62,312 nt of DNA, taken from positions 1-62,312 of the forward strand of contig NZ_JAQURE010000017.1 in the NCBI RefSeq assembly GCF_028715765.1, given 5' to 3'. Made by a program: the position numbers and the translations under genes. This DNA comes from Rhodoferax sp. (lineage in GTDB: Bacteria; Pseudomonadota; Gammaproteobacteria; Burkholderiales; Burkholderiaceae_C). The notes under the pieces were generated by a model, which worked only from the letters and a program-made list of their open reading frames with translations, did not search any database and was not told where the DNA came from. Below, piece after piece: positions 7,317 through 16,312 of the stretch (positions within the stretch are counted from its first letter, which is position 1; every line of letters begins with the position of its first letter).

Positions 7317-7832
7317 ATGATGAAATTTTCTGAACTTGCGCTGCTGCGCTGGATGACCCAGCTCAACATCGGCCTCGCCTTGGGCTTGCTGATGTGGTTG
7401 GCCAGTCTGCCTACGATCGGCCATGCCCACGGTACGGCGGCGGGTGACTTGCAACTCGATCACCCCTACGCCGTGCCCAGTGCAGCCGGTGAACCACATG
7501 GCAAGGCCTATTTGCGCGGCATCAACAATGCCGGTACCCAAGCAGACAAGCTGCTCAGTGCCAGTACACCTGTTGCAGCCAAAGTGGAGCTTCACAGCCT
7601 GAAAGCCGATGCTGGTGGCTTGCGCGGCAAACAGCTCGATGTGATTGAGCTGCCCGCCAAAACCGTCACCAAACTGCGCCACACCGGTGACTACCAGCTC
7701 ACGCTGATAGGTCTGAAAGCGCCTTTGAAAGACGGCGACCGGTTTGAGCTGACGCTGAACTTTGAACACGCTGGCAGCAAGACCGTCAAGGTCTGGGTGC
7801 AAACGCCGCGGGAAGCCGCGCATGCCCATTGA
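7317..7832 (+). CDS. PCuAC-like periplasmic protein with reduced ligand set
   Basis: The protein is 171 aa, with a signal segment ending near GHA-H. The PCuAC fold is recognisable (DHPYAVPSAAGEPHGKAYL, then VELHSLKADAGGLRGKQ, then RHTGDYQLTLIGLKAPL). Several methionines of the canonical Cu(I) site are replaced: the HxM pair reads HTGDYQL, and the Met after the first His is Ser-Leu. The histidines remain, so it may bind Cu(II) or have another partner role. The start could be 7317 or the adjacent ATG at 7320. It directly precedes the MbnP gene, as is common for this gene set. Confidence 0.78.
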   Translation: MMKFSELALLRWMTQLNIGLALGLLMWLASLPTIGHAHGTAAGDLQLDHPYAVPSAAGEPHGKAYLRGINNAGTQADKLLSASTPVAAKVELHSLKADAGGLRGKQLDVIELPAKTVTKLRHTGDYQLTLIGLKAPLKDGDRFELTLNFEHAGSKTVKVWVQTPREAAHAH

Positions 7833-7882
7833 GTCCTGAACAGACGTTTTATCTCTTTCCATTTATCTACTGGATTTTTCAA

Positions 7883-9583
7883 ATGACACACATCTTTAAA
7901 CCGACCCTCACCCTCAGCCTGATGGCTGCTGCCGTAATGACCGCCTGTGGCGGCGGCGGTGGTGGCACGGCCACTCCTACCACCACACCCGTAGCCACCG
8001 TTTCCCTGGCCGGCGTGGTGGCTGATGGTTACCTGACGGGTGCCAAAGTCTGCCTCGACAAAAATGAAAACATGGTCTGTGATGCTGGTGAACCCTCGGC
8101 CACCACGGGTGCGGGCGGCGCTTACACCATCTCCGGGGTCACGGCGGCCGATGTGGCGGCCTTCCCGGTAGTGGCCGAAGTGCCCGCCACCGCCACCGAT
8201 TCTGACTTTCCTGGCAGCACCGTGGGCAAAGCCTTTGTGCTGACCGCCCCCAAGGGCAACAGCACCGTCACCCCTTTGAGCTCACTGGTACACCAGGAGC
8301 TGCAAGCTGCGCCGGCGCTGAGCGCGGCATCGGCTGCGGCCAATGTGAAAACGGCTTTGGGTATCACGACCGACCCTCTGGCTGACTACATTGCCAAGCC
8401 GGATGCCAGCGCCCATATCCGCGCTCAGATGATCACGCAGAGCCTGAAAAACAACGCGGATGCCATCGGCGGCGGAACAGCTGCTCAGAAAAAAGACCTG
8501 CAAGGCGTGTTACTGACCATGGCCAAACAAGCCGTGCCTGCTGCCGCACCGGCATCCAGCGCATCTGCTCCGGCCAGCGTACCTGTGGTCGGCGTGGAAG
8601 ATTTCAATACCGTGAGTGCCACACTGGCCAACAAACAAACCACCGGTACGGCATCACAAGCGGTCACGGTGAATTTTGACGCGGTCAATGGCGCAACATC
8701 CATCAAGGCCTGTGATGCGCTGACACTGACCAACCTGAAACGTTGGGATCAGACCCCTCTGACCGCCGCCACACCGGCCGCAGCCACCCTGCTTGCCAAC
8801 CCCACGGTGACACAAACCACCTCTGGCAAGTTTGTAGACCTGCGTTTCTACATCTCCAACGTGTTGCTGTGGGATGCTGCGGGCAACGCCGTGCCGCTGG
8901 TGCTGACCGAAGATGCCAGCCAGTCCAAAAACGTGGCGCTGCTCGACTTTGGCTACAACACCGCGGCCACGGGCACGCCGGTTTGCAGCACCGCTTACAA
9001 AACCGCCATCACCGGCAAGGTGGTTCCGGGCACTTACACCGGTATCTCCTTCACCGTGGGTGTGCCGGTGCGCTCGGCTGACTTGAGCACCAAGCTCAAT
9101 CACGGAAATGCGGCAGACACCGCGTCCCCTGCACCACTGCAAAACCTGGCCATGAACTGGAGCTGGCAGTCAGGGCGCAAGTTCTTCAAGGTGGATTTCC
9201 AGCCTGATACCGCTGCCAAAAAATTCGCTGCCGGTGCGGTGGGGTCAACCGCCGTGGTGAACACCCACATTGGTTCGACCGGCTGTGTCGGCAACCCGGC
9301 CACGGTGGCCGGAACCGAGACCGCTTGCACCAATGCCAACCGTCTTGGCGTGAAGTTCGATGGCTTCAAAACTGCCAGCAACACCGTGCTGCTGGATGTG
9401 GCCAAGCTGTTCAAAAATTCCGACCTGACCTATGAAGGGGGTGGTGCGGGTGGTTGTATGTCGGGTACCACTGACCCCGAATGTGCACCCATCTTCAAGG
9501 CCTTTGGATTGGGGCTGACAGGTGCCAATGCAGGTCGTACCCTGAGCGGTGCGGATGTGCAAACCATCTTCAGCGTCAAGTAA
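7883..9583 (+). CDS. MbnP-family copper-binding lipoprotein
   Basis: The protein is 566 aa from the ATG at 7883, chosen because it begins a lipoprotein signal (VMTAC followed by six Gly). The N-terminal half is a carboxypeptidase-regulatory-like surface domain (GVVADGYLTGAKVCLDKNEN). The C-terminal half, from about residue 262, matches MbnP: FDAVNG, DLRFYISNV, VALLDFG, GISFTVGVPV, LNHGNAAD and the conserved MNWSWQSG. In the methanotroph pair, MbnH oxidises a tryptophan of MbnP to kynurenine, which forms part of a copper site. The WSW pair here is a candidate target. The MbnH gene follows after four bases. The N-terminal domain makes it longer than usual MbnP. Confidence 0.85.
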   Translation: MTHIFKPTLTLSLMAAAVMTACGGGGGGTATPTTTPVATVSLAGVVADGYLTGAKVCLDKNENMVCDAGEPSATTGAGGAYTISGVTAADVAAFPVVAEVPATATDSDFPGSTVGKAFVLTAPKGNSTVTPLSSLVHQELQAAPALSAASAAANVKTALGITTDPLADYIAKPDASAHIRAQMITQSLKNNADAIGGGTAAQKKDLQGVLLTMAKQAVPAAAPASSASAPASVPVVGVEDFNTVSATLANKQTTGTASQAVTVNFDAVNGATSIKACDALTLTNLKRWDQTPLTAATPAAATLLANPTVTQTTSGKFVDLRFYISNVLLWDAAGNAVPLVLTEDASQSKNVALLDFGYNTAATGTPVCSTAYKTAITGKVVPGTYTGISFTVGVPVRSADLSTKLNHGNAADTASPAPLQNLAMNWSWQSGRKFFKVDFQPDTAAKKFAAGAVGSTAVVNTHIGSTGCVGNPATVAGTETACTNANRLGVKFDGFKTASNTVLLDVAKLFKNSDLTYEGGGAGGCMSGTTDPECAPIFKAFGLGLTGANAGRTLSGADVQTIFSVK

Positions 9584-9587
9584 ACCG

Positions 9588-10811
9588 ATGAACAAGCCAG
9601 CCCTGACCTTGGTCGGGCTGGCCGCTACCACCGTAGCGGCTGGCCTGCTGGCGCTTGGGGTGATTCCTTCGCCGTTTCTGGCCAAGGAATCACCCGCTGC
9701 GTCAATTTCTGCAAACAGCGATTGGCGCTGGAACCTGCCCCAGGGCTTTCCTGAGCCGCTGGTGCCTGCTGACAACCCGATGTCCGAGGCCAAGTTCCAG
9801 TTGGGTCGCCATTTGTTTTTTGACACCCGCTTGTCGGGCAACGGCAGCATGGGCTGCGGCTCCTGCCATTTTCAGAATCTGGCCTTCACTGATGGCAAGG
9901 CGGTAGCCACCGGCTCCACCGGCGACCTCACCTCGCGCGGCGCGATGAGTATTGCCAACGTGGCTTATTACCCCACGCTGACCTGGGCCAACCCCTCGCA
10001 GTACACGCTGGAAATCCAGGCCGGTGTACCGATGTTTGTCGAAAACCTGGCGGTGGAGCTGGGCATCAACGACGAAAACAAGGCGACCGTGCTGGCCCGC
10101 TTCCAGAACGATGCCGACTACCAACGCCGCTTCAAAGAGGCTTTTCCGGGTGAGCCGATCAACTACCTGAACATCATCAAGGCGATCTCGGCCTTTGAGC
10201 GCGGCGTGATCTCCGGCAACTCACGCTTCGATCAGGCCCAAGCGGGCTCAGCCACTTTGACCGACACCGAAGAGCGCGGGCGCAAACTGTTTTTCAGCGA
10301 GCAGGCGCAATGCTCAAGCTGCCACAGCGGCTTCAACTTCTCTGACCAGACGGTGTCCATCGCTTCACCGCTGTCAGACAAGCCGTTTCACAACACCGGC
10401 CTGTACAACGTGGATGGCAAAGGGGCTTACCCTGACAACAATCCTGGTGTGATTGCTGTCTTGCCGCAAGAGGCCTCCAACATGGGTAAATTCCGCGTAC
10501 CGTCCTTGCGCAACATCGAAGTCACTGCACCCTATATGCACGACGGCACGCTGGCCAACTTGCAAGATGTGCTGGCGTTTTATGCCGCCGGCGGGCGCAA
10601 CATCACGTCCGGGCCCAACCAGGGTGATGGTCGCAAGAACCCGTTCAAGGATGCGCGGCTGGACAAGATCCGGCTGAGCGCAGACGAGCAGGCCGACCTC
10701 ATTGCCTTTCTGAAAACCCTGACCGATCAGGCGTTCTTGAACAACCCCAGGTTCGCAGATCCGTTCAAAACCACGTCACCCTCAGCCCAGCAATCACTAG
10801 CGAAACAATAG
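9588..10811 (+). CDS. MbnH-family di-heme cytochrome c peroxidase-like enzyme
   Basis: The protein is 407 aa with an N-terminal membrane anchor or signal (residues about 5-25). Two c-type heme motifs are visible: CGSCH (near residue 87) and CSSCH (near residue 243). The family pattern FDTRLSGNGSMGCGSCH, and later APYMHDGTLANL, fit di-heme peroxidases of the MauG/MbnH type. The partner role is to form a high-valent di-heme state that oxidises a tryptophan of MbnP in the periplasm. Start 9588 leaves four bases after the MbnP stop, so the pair is co-translated. No methanobactin biosynthesis gene is in the window, which fits a general copper role. Confidence 0.87.
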   Translation: MNKPALTLVGLAATTVAAGLLALGVIPSPFLAKESPAASISANSDWRWNLPQGFPEPLVPADNPMSEAKFQLGRHLFFDTRLSGNGSMGCGSCHFQNLAFTDGKAVATGSTGDLTSRGAMSIANVAYYPTLTWANPSQYTLEIQAGVPMFVENLAVELGINDENKATVLARFQNDADYQRRFKEAFPGEPINYLNIIKAISAFERGVISGNSRFDQAQAGSATLTDTEERGRKLFFSEQAQCSSCHSGFNFSDQTVSIASPLSDKPFHNTGLYNVDGKGAYPDNNPGVIAVLPQEASNMGKFRVPSLRNIEVTAPYMHDGTLANLQDVLAFYAAGGRNITSGPNQGDGRKNPFKDARLDKIRLSADEQADLIAFLKTLTDQAFLNNPRFADPFKTTSPSAQQSLAKQ

Positions 10812-10857
10812 CTGCTTGCGCATGTATATCAAGCGCTAGAGGCTAATTTTGTATGTA
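10806..10857 (+). repeat. S element
   Basis: The copy reads aatagctgcttgcgcatg, then tatcaagcgctagaggcta. It is close to consensus and sits between the MbnH and Crp/Fnr genes, starting five bases before the MbnH stop codon ends. Confidence 0.7.
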
Positions 10858-10870
10858 AAAAGGAGAGATC

Positions 10871-11506
10871 ATGAACAACTCAGCCAGTCCATCACAAAAC
10901 CGCATGCTCAACGCCCGAGAAGCCATGTCCAAGCAAGACCTCAAGCAGATGTGGCGGGTGCAGTCGGGCGCGTTGCGCATCGACAGTGCCATGGGTGACG
11001 AGGCCAGCCGGTTCATGCGTCTGGCCCTGCCCGGTGATGTGATTGGGGTCGAACAATGGGTTGGCACCGATGACAGCCTGGCCATGCGGGCCCTGACCCC
11101 CGTGTGCCTGGAGCCGGTGCAGGCCGAAGGGGCCGAGATGATGGCCTTGCTGATGGAAACCGTGGTGCTGGCACACCAGCGCTGCCGTGAGGTGGTCAGC
11201 CTGCGCACCGGGCCGGTGTCGCAACGTGTCAAATGCCTGCTGCTGATGTTTGCCGAAAGCGTCAACCATGACGTGCAAAACACCGCCGACTGCGCCCTGC
11301 CGAATCTGGCCGACATGTCGGTCATTCTGGATGCCGCGCCCGAGACCGTGTCACGCGTATTCAGCAGCATGCGCCAGTTGGACTACCTGCAAGACCGCAA
11401 ACCGCACAAAGCCCGTTTCAGCAGCCTGGCGCTGAGGGCGCAGGCGCTGATCCCGGGCATGACCAGCAGCTCGGCCTTGCAGCGCAGCCAGTTGGCTACC
11501 GCCTGA
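10871..11506 (+). CDS. Crp/Fnr-family transcription regulator of the copper locus
   Basis: The protein is 211 aa. A cupin-like sensor part (MWRVQSGALRI, ALPGDVIGVEQW) and a dimer helix (SQRVKCLLLMFAE) precede a C-terminal helix-turn-helix (LPNLADMSVILDAAPETVSRV, about residues 140-160). There is no cluster of four cysteines as in Fnr, so oxygen sensing through an iron-sulfur cluster is unlikely; the ligand is unknown. A strong AGGAGAG ribosome site precedes the ATG. It lies between the MbnPH pair and the TonB receptor, so control of the copper genes is a reasonable inference. No binding site was identified with confidence. Confidence 0.8.
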   Translation: MNNSASPSQNRMLNAREAMSKQDLKQMWRVQSGALRIDSAMGDEASRFMRLALPGDVIGVEQWVGTDDSLAMRALTPVCLEPVQAEGAEMMALLMETVVLAHQRCREVVSLRTGPVSQRVKCLLLMFAESVNHDVQNTADCALPNLADMSVILDAAPETVSRVFSSMRQLDYLQDRKPHKARFSSLALRAQALIPGMTSSSALQRSQLATA

Positions 11507-11557
11507 TGCCTCGCCATCCTTCGGCCTGACCCGAAACGCATAAACAGCTACATCTCC

Positions 11558-13741
11558 ATGAACATGCCCCACTTTCGCCTGACCACCATCGCCACCTTGC
11601 TGGCTTCTCTGCCGTTTGCCATTGCCGCTCAAGAAGTGAAGGTGTTGAGTGAGGTCACGGTCACAGCGGACAAAATTTCGCCTCTGGGCGCAACAACAAC
11701 GCCCGCTGCCAGCCTCAGCGCCCAGCGCGGCGCCACCAGCGACAGTGCCCGGCTCCTGCAAGACATTCCCGGCATCAGCCTGTATGGCGCAGGCGGTGTC
11801 TCCAGCCTGCCCGCCATCCACGGCCTGGCCGATGACCGCCTGCGCATTCAGGTCGATGGCATGGACTTGGTGGCGGCTTGCCCGAACCACATGAATTCGG
11901 CTCTGTCTTACATCGACCCGACCCGCGTCGGCAGCATCACGGTGTTTGCCGGCATCACCCCGGTCAGTGTCGGCGGCGATAGCCTGGGTGGCACGATTGC
12001 CGTGAATTCTGCGCCGCCGGAATTTTCCCAGAGTGCCGAAACAGTGACCGCCAGGGGCACGCTTGGCACGTTTTACCGCAGCAATGGCAATGCCAGCGGG
12101 CTCAACGCCGGGGCCACTTACATCGGGCAAAACCTGAGCCTGACGTACAGCGGGGCCAGCGCCAAAGCCGCCAACTACCGCGCCGGGGCTGACTTCAAAA
12201 CCGCAGGCCCAGGTACAGCCGGTGGCCCCTGGCTGGCGGCCAATGAAGTGGCCTCCACCCACTACACCACCGAAAACCACGACCTCGGGCTGGCCCTGCG
12301 CCAAGGCCCGCACCTGCTGCAACTCAACGTGGGCACCCAACACCTGCCGTTTGAGGGCTTCCCCAACCAGCGCATGGACATGACCGGTAACAACAGCACC
12401 CAGCTCAACCTGCGCTACACCGGCCAGTTTGACTGGGGCAAGCTGATGGCGCGGGCCTACGGCCAGAACACCGAACATTTCATGAACATGGGGCCAGACC
12501 GCTTCAGCTACGGGCTGCTTGGCATGCCGATGAACACCAGCGCCAAAACCCGTGGGGCGCTGCTGCAAGCCGACTATGTGCTGTCTGAGCGCGACATTGT
12601 CAAAGCCGGGCTGGAATCCCAAACCTACAGCTTGTACGACTGGTGGCCGCAAGCCGGTGGGGTGATGGGCCCGCGCACTTTCTGGAATGTGGACTACGGC
12701 ACCCGCGACCGGCTCGGCGCTTTTGCCGAATGGGAAGCCCAATGGAACCCGCAATGGCTGAGCCTGATCGGCCTGCGCAGCGAATCGGTGAAAACCGACG
12801 CAGGCCCGGTGCAAGGCTACAACGCCCAGGCCATCTGGGCCACCGATGCGGCGGCCTTCAACGCGCAAAACCGCCAGCGCAGCGACAACAACCTCGACTT
12901 CACAGCCCTGGCCCGCTACACCCCAGAAGACAGCCGCAGTTTTGAGCTTGGCCTGGCCCGTAAAACCCACTCGCCCAACCTGTACCAGCGCTACCCCTGG
13001 TCAACCCAACCGATGGCCACACTGATGAACAACTTTGTCGGCGACGGCAATGGCTACGTTGGCAACCCGAACCTGAAACCCGAAGTAGCCCACACCCTGA
13101 GCGCCAGCGGCGACTGGCACGCTGCCGACACCACCCAGTGGAGCTTCAAGGCCACAGGCTATGTCACCTGGGTGCAGGACTTCATTGATGCCCAGCGCTG
13201 CGCCATCGGCCAGTGTGGTGGTGCGGCCAACCTCAGCGCTACCCGCGGCTTTGTCAACCTGCAATACGTCAACCAGTCGGCCCGGCTGCATGGCCTGGAC
13301 TTGTCGGGCCAGCTGCAGCTGAGCAGCAGCTTGAAGGGCAGCGGGGTGCTGAGTTTTGTGAACGGCAGCAACCAGACCACCGGTGACAACTTGCACAACA
13401 TCATGCCAGTCAACACCAAACTGGCCTTGCAGCACAGTCTGGGCGCATGGACAAGCACCGCTGAAGTGCAACTGGTGGCGGCCAAAACCCGGGTCTCGCA
13501 AGTGCGTAATGAAGTGCCCACCGCCGGTTACAGCCTGTTCAATCTGCGCAGCAGTTATGAGACCAAGCAGCTTCGGCTGGACCTGGGTATTGAGAACCTG
13601 TTCAACCGCTTTTATTTCCTGCCGCTGGGCGGCGCTTATCTGGGCCAGGGCGCATCCATGACCAGCCTGGGTATTCCCTGGGGTGGGGTCGTGCCCGGCC
13701 TGGGCCGCTCGGTGAATGTGGCTTTGAACCTGCGCTTCTGA
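11558..13741 (+). CDS. TonB-dependent copper receptor, OprC-like
   Basis: The protein is 727 aa with signal peptide (ALPFAIAAQ region), a TonB box-like segment (EVTVTA), a plug domain (about 45-160) and a 22-strand barrel ending in Phe (VALNLRF). The plug carries C108-P-N-H-M112, the CxxxM arrangement that ligates copper in Pseudomonas OprC. A barrel loop is rich in Met (FMNMGPDRFSYGLLGMPM), able to supply further ligands. It should move copper or a copper complex through the outer membrane with energy from TonB. The next gene starts 11 bases after the stop, and an ABC importer follows, giving a complete import route. Confidence 0.85.
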   Translation: MNMPHFRLTTIATLLASLPFAIAAQEVKVLSEVTVTADKISPLGATTTPAASLSAQRGATSDSARLLQDIPGISLYGAGGVSSLPAIHGLADDRLRIQVDGMDLVAACPNHMNSALSYIDPTRVGSITVFAGITPVSVGGDSLGGTIAVNSAPPEFSQSAETVTARGTLGTFYRSNGNASGLNAGATYIGQNLSLTYSGASAKAANYRAGADFKTAGPGTAGGPWLAANEVASTHYTTENHDLGLALRQGPHLLQLNVGTQHLPFEGFPNQRMDMTGNNSTQLNLRYTGQFDWGKLMARAYGQNTEHFMNMGPDRFSYGLLGMPMNTSAKTRGALLQADYVLSERDIVKAGLESQTYSLYDWWPQAGGVMGPRTFWNVDYGTRDRLGAFAEWEAQWNPQWLSLIGLRSESVKTDAGPVQGYNAQAIWATDAAAFNAQNRQRSDNNLDFTALARYTPEDSRSFELGLARKTHSPNLYQRYPWSTQPMATLMNNFVGDGNGYVGNPNLKPEVAHTLSASGDWHAADTTQWSFKATGYVTWVQDFIDAQRCAIGQCGGAANLSATRGFVNLQYVNQSARLHGLDLSGQLQLSSSLKGSGVLSFVNGSNQTTGDNLHNIMPVNTKLALQHSLGAWTSTAEVQLVAAKTRVSQVRNEVPTAGYSLFNLRSSYETKQLRLDLGIENLFNRFYFLPLGGAYLGQGASMTSLGIPWGGVVPGLGRSVNVALNLRF

Positions 13742-13752
13742 ATGACAACACC

Positions 13753-15156
13753 ATGAAAAATACTCTCTTGAATCTGTCGGCGCTGGCCGTTGTCAGCACA
13801 TTAACCGCCTGCGGCGGCGGGGGCGGTGGCCCGGCCATCCAGGCCAAATCACAAACCCTGGTGTTCACTACCGCACCCAGCTTGGCACTGGGTGGCACGG
13901 CCACGGTGTCAGCCCGCGCCAGCAGCGGCCTGGCGGTGAGCTACAGCAGCAGCACACCCAGCCTGTGCAGCGTCAATACCAGCACCGGCCTGGTCAGCAG
14001 CCTGGTGGCCGGCACTTGCGTGATTGCGGCAGACCAGTCGGGTAACGATGAATTTGCCCCGGCCACATCCACCAGCCAAAACCTTGTGGTGCAGGCCAGC
14101 CCGGTGCAAAGCATCCGCTTTGGCGCGGCTCCCACGCTGGCTTTGTACGGATCAGCCACGGTATCGGCCACGGCCACTTCCGGCCTGGCGGTGAGCTACA
14201 GCAGCAGCACACCCGCCGTGTGCACGGTCAACAGCAGCACCGGTGTGGTGACCAGTCTGGCGGCGGGGGACTGCACCCTCACCGCCAGCCAGCCGGGTAA
14301 TGCCAGCGTCAACGCCGCACCGCCGGTCAGCCAGACCCTGAGCGTGGCGGGCTCTGCCGCAGCCGCCAGCGTGCCCGGTGCACCCACTGCCGTGTCAGCC
14401 ACCCTGGGCACAGTGGCCAACACGGTGCAGGTCAGCTTTAGCGGCCCGGCCGCCAGCGGTGGCAGCCCGATCAGCCAGTACAGCGTGAGCTCGGTTCCGG
14501 CCGGGCTCTCGGCATCCGGCGCGGCTTCACCCCTGACGGTGAGCTGCCCCAGCACCTGCGCCGGTTATTCCTTTGTGGTGCAGGCCAGCAACAGCGTGGG
14601 CGGTGGAGCCTTGTCGGCAGCGGCCCCGGTGCTGACGGCGTACAAGGTCACGGCCCGCTGGTTTGAGCCCGACACCCAGCCCAATGACAGCATCTTCACC
14701 GGTACGTTCACGCTGAACTCCACCAGCCAAACCGTCACTGGTTTGAGCGGCTCGTTGACCGAGTCCATGACCGGCCCGCCGATGACCACCGTGCCGCTGG
14801 TATACCAGTTGTCTGCCCTCAGCGATGGGGCCGGTGGTGTGAAGGTCACCAGCTTTGCCCTGAATACCACGAACGTGTTTGCCGAGGGTGGTTTTGCCGC
14901 CAATTCGCAGGGCCTGTACTACGGCTATCCGGCGGCGAAAAATCCGGCGGCTGGTGGTGTGGGCAACGCCTATGCCACCATTTATGTGAATCTGGCCACC
15001 CCCACCGCCCCATTGACGCAAGCCCAGATCAACCAACTGGCCTACGGCGACTGCTTTGCCGGGGGCATGATGGGTGGCACCTGCATGACCGGTTACTCGG
15101 GCATTGGCACCATGGGCGGGTATCCGGTGGCGCAGAGCATTTCCCGGCTTCCCTGA
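13753..15156 (+). CDS. Lipoprotein with bacterial Ig-like repeats, fn3 domain and Met/Cys-rich tail
   Basis: The protein is 467 aa. The lipobox is LTAC followed by six Gly. Two similar Ig-like repeats follow (residues about 30-115 and 116-200, each with LAVSYSSSTP and a Cys pair), then a fibronectin-III-like domain (about 212-295), then an unfamiliar C-terminal domain. Its last 35 residues hold CFAGGMMGGTCMTGYSG and TMGG, a Met/Cys cluster suited to copper. The lipobox and its place between the TonB receptor and the ABC binding protein suggest a surface or periplasmic copper-handling partner. I do not recognise a named family for the C-terminal domain. Confidence 0.7.
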   Translation: MKNTLLNLSALAVVSTLTACGGGGGGPAIQAKSQTLVFTTAPSLALGGTATVSARASSGLAVSYSSSTPSLCSVNTSTGLVSSLVAGTCVIAADQSGNDEFAPATSTSQNLVVQASPVQSIRFGAAPTLALYGSATVSATATSGLAVSYSSSTPAVCTVNSSTGVVTSLAAGDCTLTASQPGNASVNAAPPVSQTLSVAGSAAAASVPGAPTAVSATLGTVANTVQVSFSGPAASGGSPISQYSVSSVPAGLSASGAASPLTVSCPSTCAGYSFVVQASNSVGGGALSAAAPVLTAYKVTARWFEPDTQPNDSIFTGTFTLNSTSQTVTGLSGSLTESMTGPPMTTVPLVYQLSALSDGAGGVKVTSFALNTTNVFAEGGFAANSQGLYYGYPAAKNPAAGGVGNAYATIYVNLATPTAPLTQAQINQLAYGDCFAGGMMGGTCMTGYSGIGTMGGYPVAQSISRLP

Positions 15157-15199
15157 TCCCCTTTTCCATTCACTCACCCATCCACTCATTCCAAATACC

Positions 15200-16312
15200 A
15201 TGCTATTTTTGAAACGCCTGTTGCGCACCGTCTTCTGGCTTTACGCTGCTATCTTCGCCCTGAGCGCCTGGTCTGCCACCCTTGAAGTCACCGATGCCCT
15301 GGGCCGCAAGGTCAGGGTCAACAGCCCGGTACAGCGGGTGGCGCTGAACTTCAACTTTGAGGAATTCACCGCCGTGGCCGGCAAGGACAACTGGGCCAAG
15401 GTGGTCGGCATCTCGCGTGCACCATTTGAGGGTTGGCGACCAGTGATCTTTGGCCGCTACGCCGCCGTCATCCCCAACCTGCAAGCCATGCCCGACTTCG
15501 GCCATTCCGAGGACAACACCTTCAGCGCCGAGAAGGTGATTGCGCTCAAGCCTGACGTGTTGTTCATCGCCGAGTGGACCTACAAGTCGCTGCAAACCGC
15601 GCGCGATCAGATCGAGGCGGCGGGCATTCCGATTGTGGTGATCGACTACAACGCCCAATTGCTGGAGCGCCACCTCAGTTCGACCCGTGCTATCGGCAAG
15701 GTCATGGGCACCGAGGCCCGAGCTGAAGAGCTGGCCCGGCTGTACGAACATGAGTACAAAGACATCCAGACCCGCATCGCCCAGGCCGGGAGTGCACCGA
15801 AGAAAGTCGTTTATGTGGAGCTGGGCCAGGCCGGGCCAGACACCGTGGGCAACAGCTACAGCGGCACCATGTGGGGCAAGATGCTCAACTCCCTGGGTGC
15901 GGTCAACGTGGCCGACGGCAAGCTGCCAGGCCCCTGGGGCCCGGTGAATGCCGAGGCGGTGATTGCCGACAACCCAGACCTGATCTTCATCACCGGCTCC
16001 AGTTGGCTTAACAAACCCAAAGCCGTCAAAACCGGCTACCAGGCCAGCCCGGAGATCACCCGCGCCTCGCTCAAGCCCTATGCCGAACGGGCTGGCTGGG
16101 CCAACCTGAAGGCGGTGAAAAACGGCGAGGTGCACGCTATTGAGGCGGGCCTGTCGCGCAGCCTGTTTGACTTTGTTGCCATGCAGTACATCGCCAAACG
16201 CATGTATCCGCAGGCCTTCAAAGATGTAGACCCGGAGGCCTCTTTCCGCCGCTACCACGAGAAATACCTGCCGGTGGCTTATGCGGGTACCTGGATGTTG
16301 CCCATCAAGTGA
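15200..16312 (+). CDS. FecB/BtuF-type ABC substrate-binding protein
   Basis: The protein is 370 aa from the ATG at 15200, which starts a clear signal peptide (MLFLKRLLRTVFWLY, cleavage near WSA). The TroA/BtuF fold shows LEVTDALGRKVRV, ALKPDVLFIAEW, IPIVVIDYN and VNAEAVIADNPDLIFI. Such proteins bind siderophores, heme, cobalamin or metal complexes in the periplasm and deliver them to FecCD-type permeases. The stop overlaps the permease ATG by one base. Neighbouring copper genes suggest a copper chelate as ligand, but the sequence alone does not show it. Confidence 0.85.
   Translation: MLFLKRLLRTVFWLYAAIFALSAWSATLEVTDALGRKVRVNSPVQRVALNFNFEEFTAVAGKDNWAKVVGISRAPFEGWRPVIFGRYAAVIPNLQAMPDFGHSEDNTFSAEKVIALKPDVLFIAEWTYKSLQTARDQIEAAGIPIVVIDYNAQLLERHLSSTRAIGKVMGTEARAEELARLYEHEYKDIQTRIAQAGSAPKKVVYVELGQAGPDTVGNSYSGTMWGKMLNSLGAVNVADGKLPGPWGPVNAEAVIADNPDLIFITGSSWLNKPKAVKTGYQASPEITRASLKPYAERAGWANLKAVKNGEVHAIEAGLSRSLFDFVAMQYIAKRMYPQAFKDVDPEASFRRYHEKYLPVAYAGTWMLPIK

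Noticed and set aside
11351..12970. A 539-codon minus-strand frame opposite the TonB receptor
   Set aside because: The plus-strand receptor is unmistakable, and the minus frame has shadow composition without domains.
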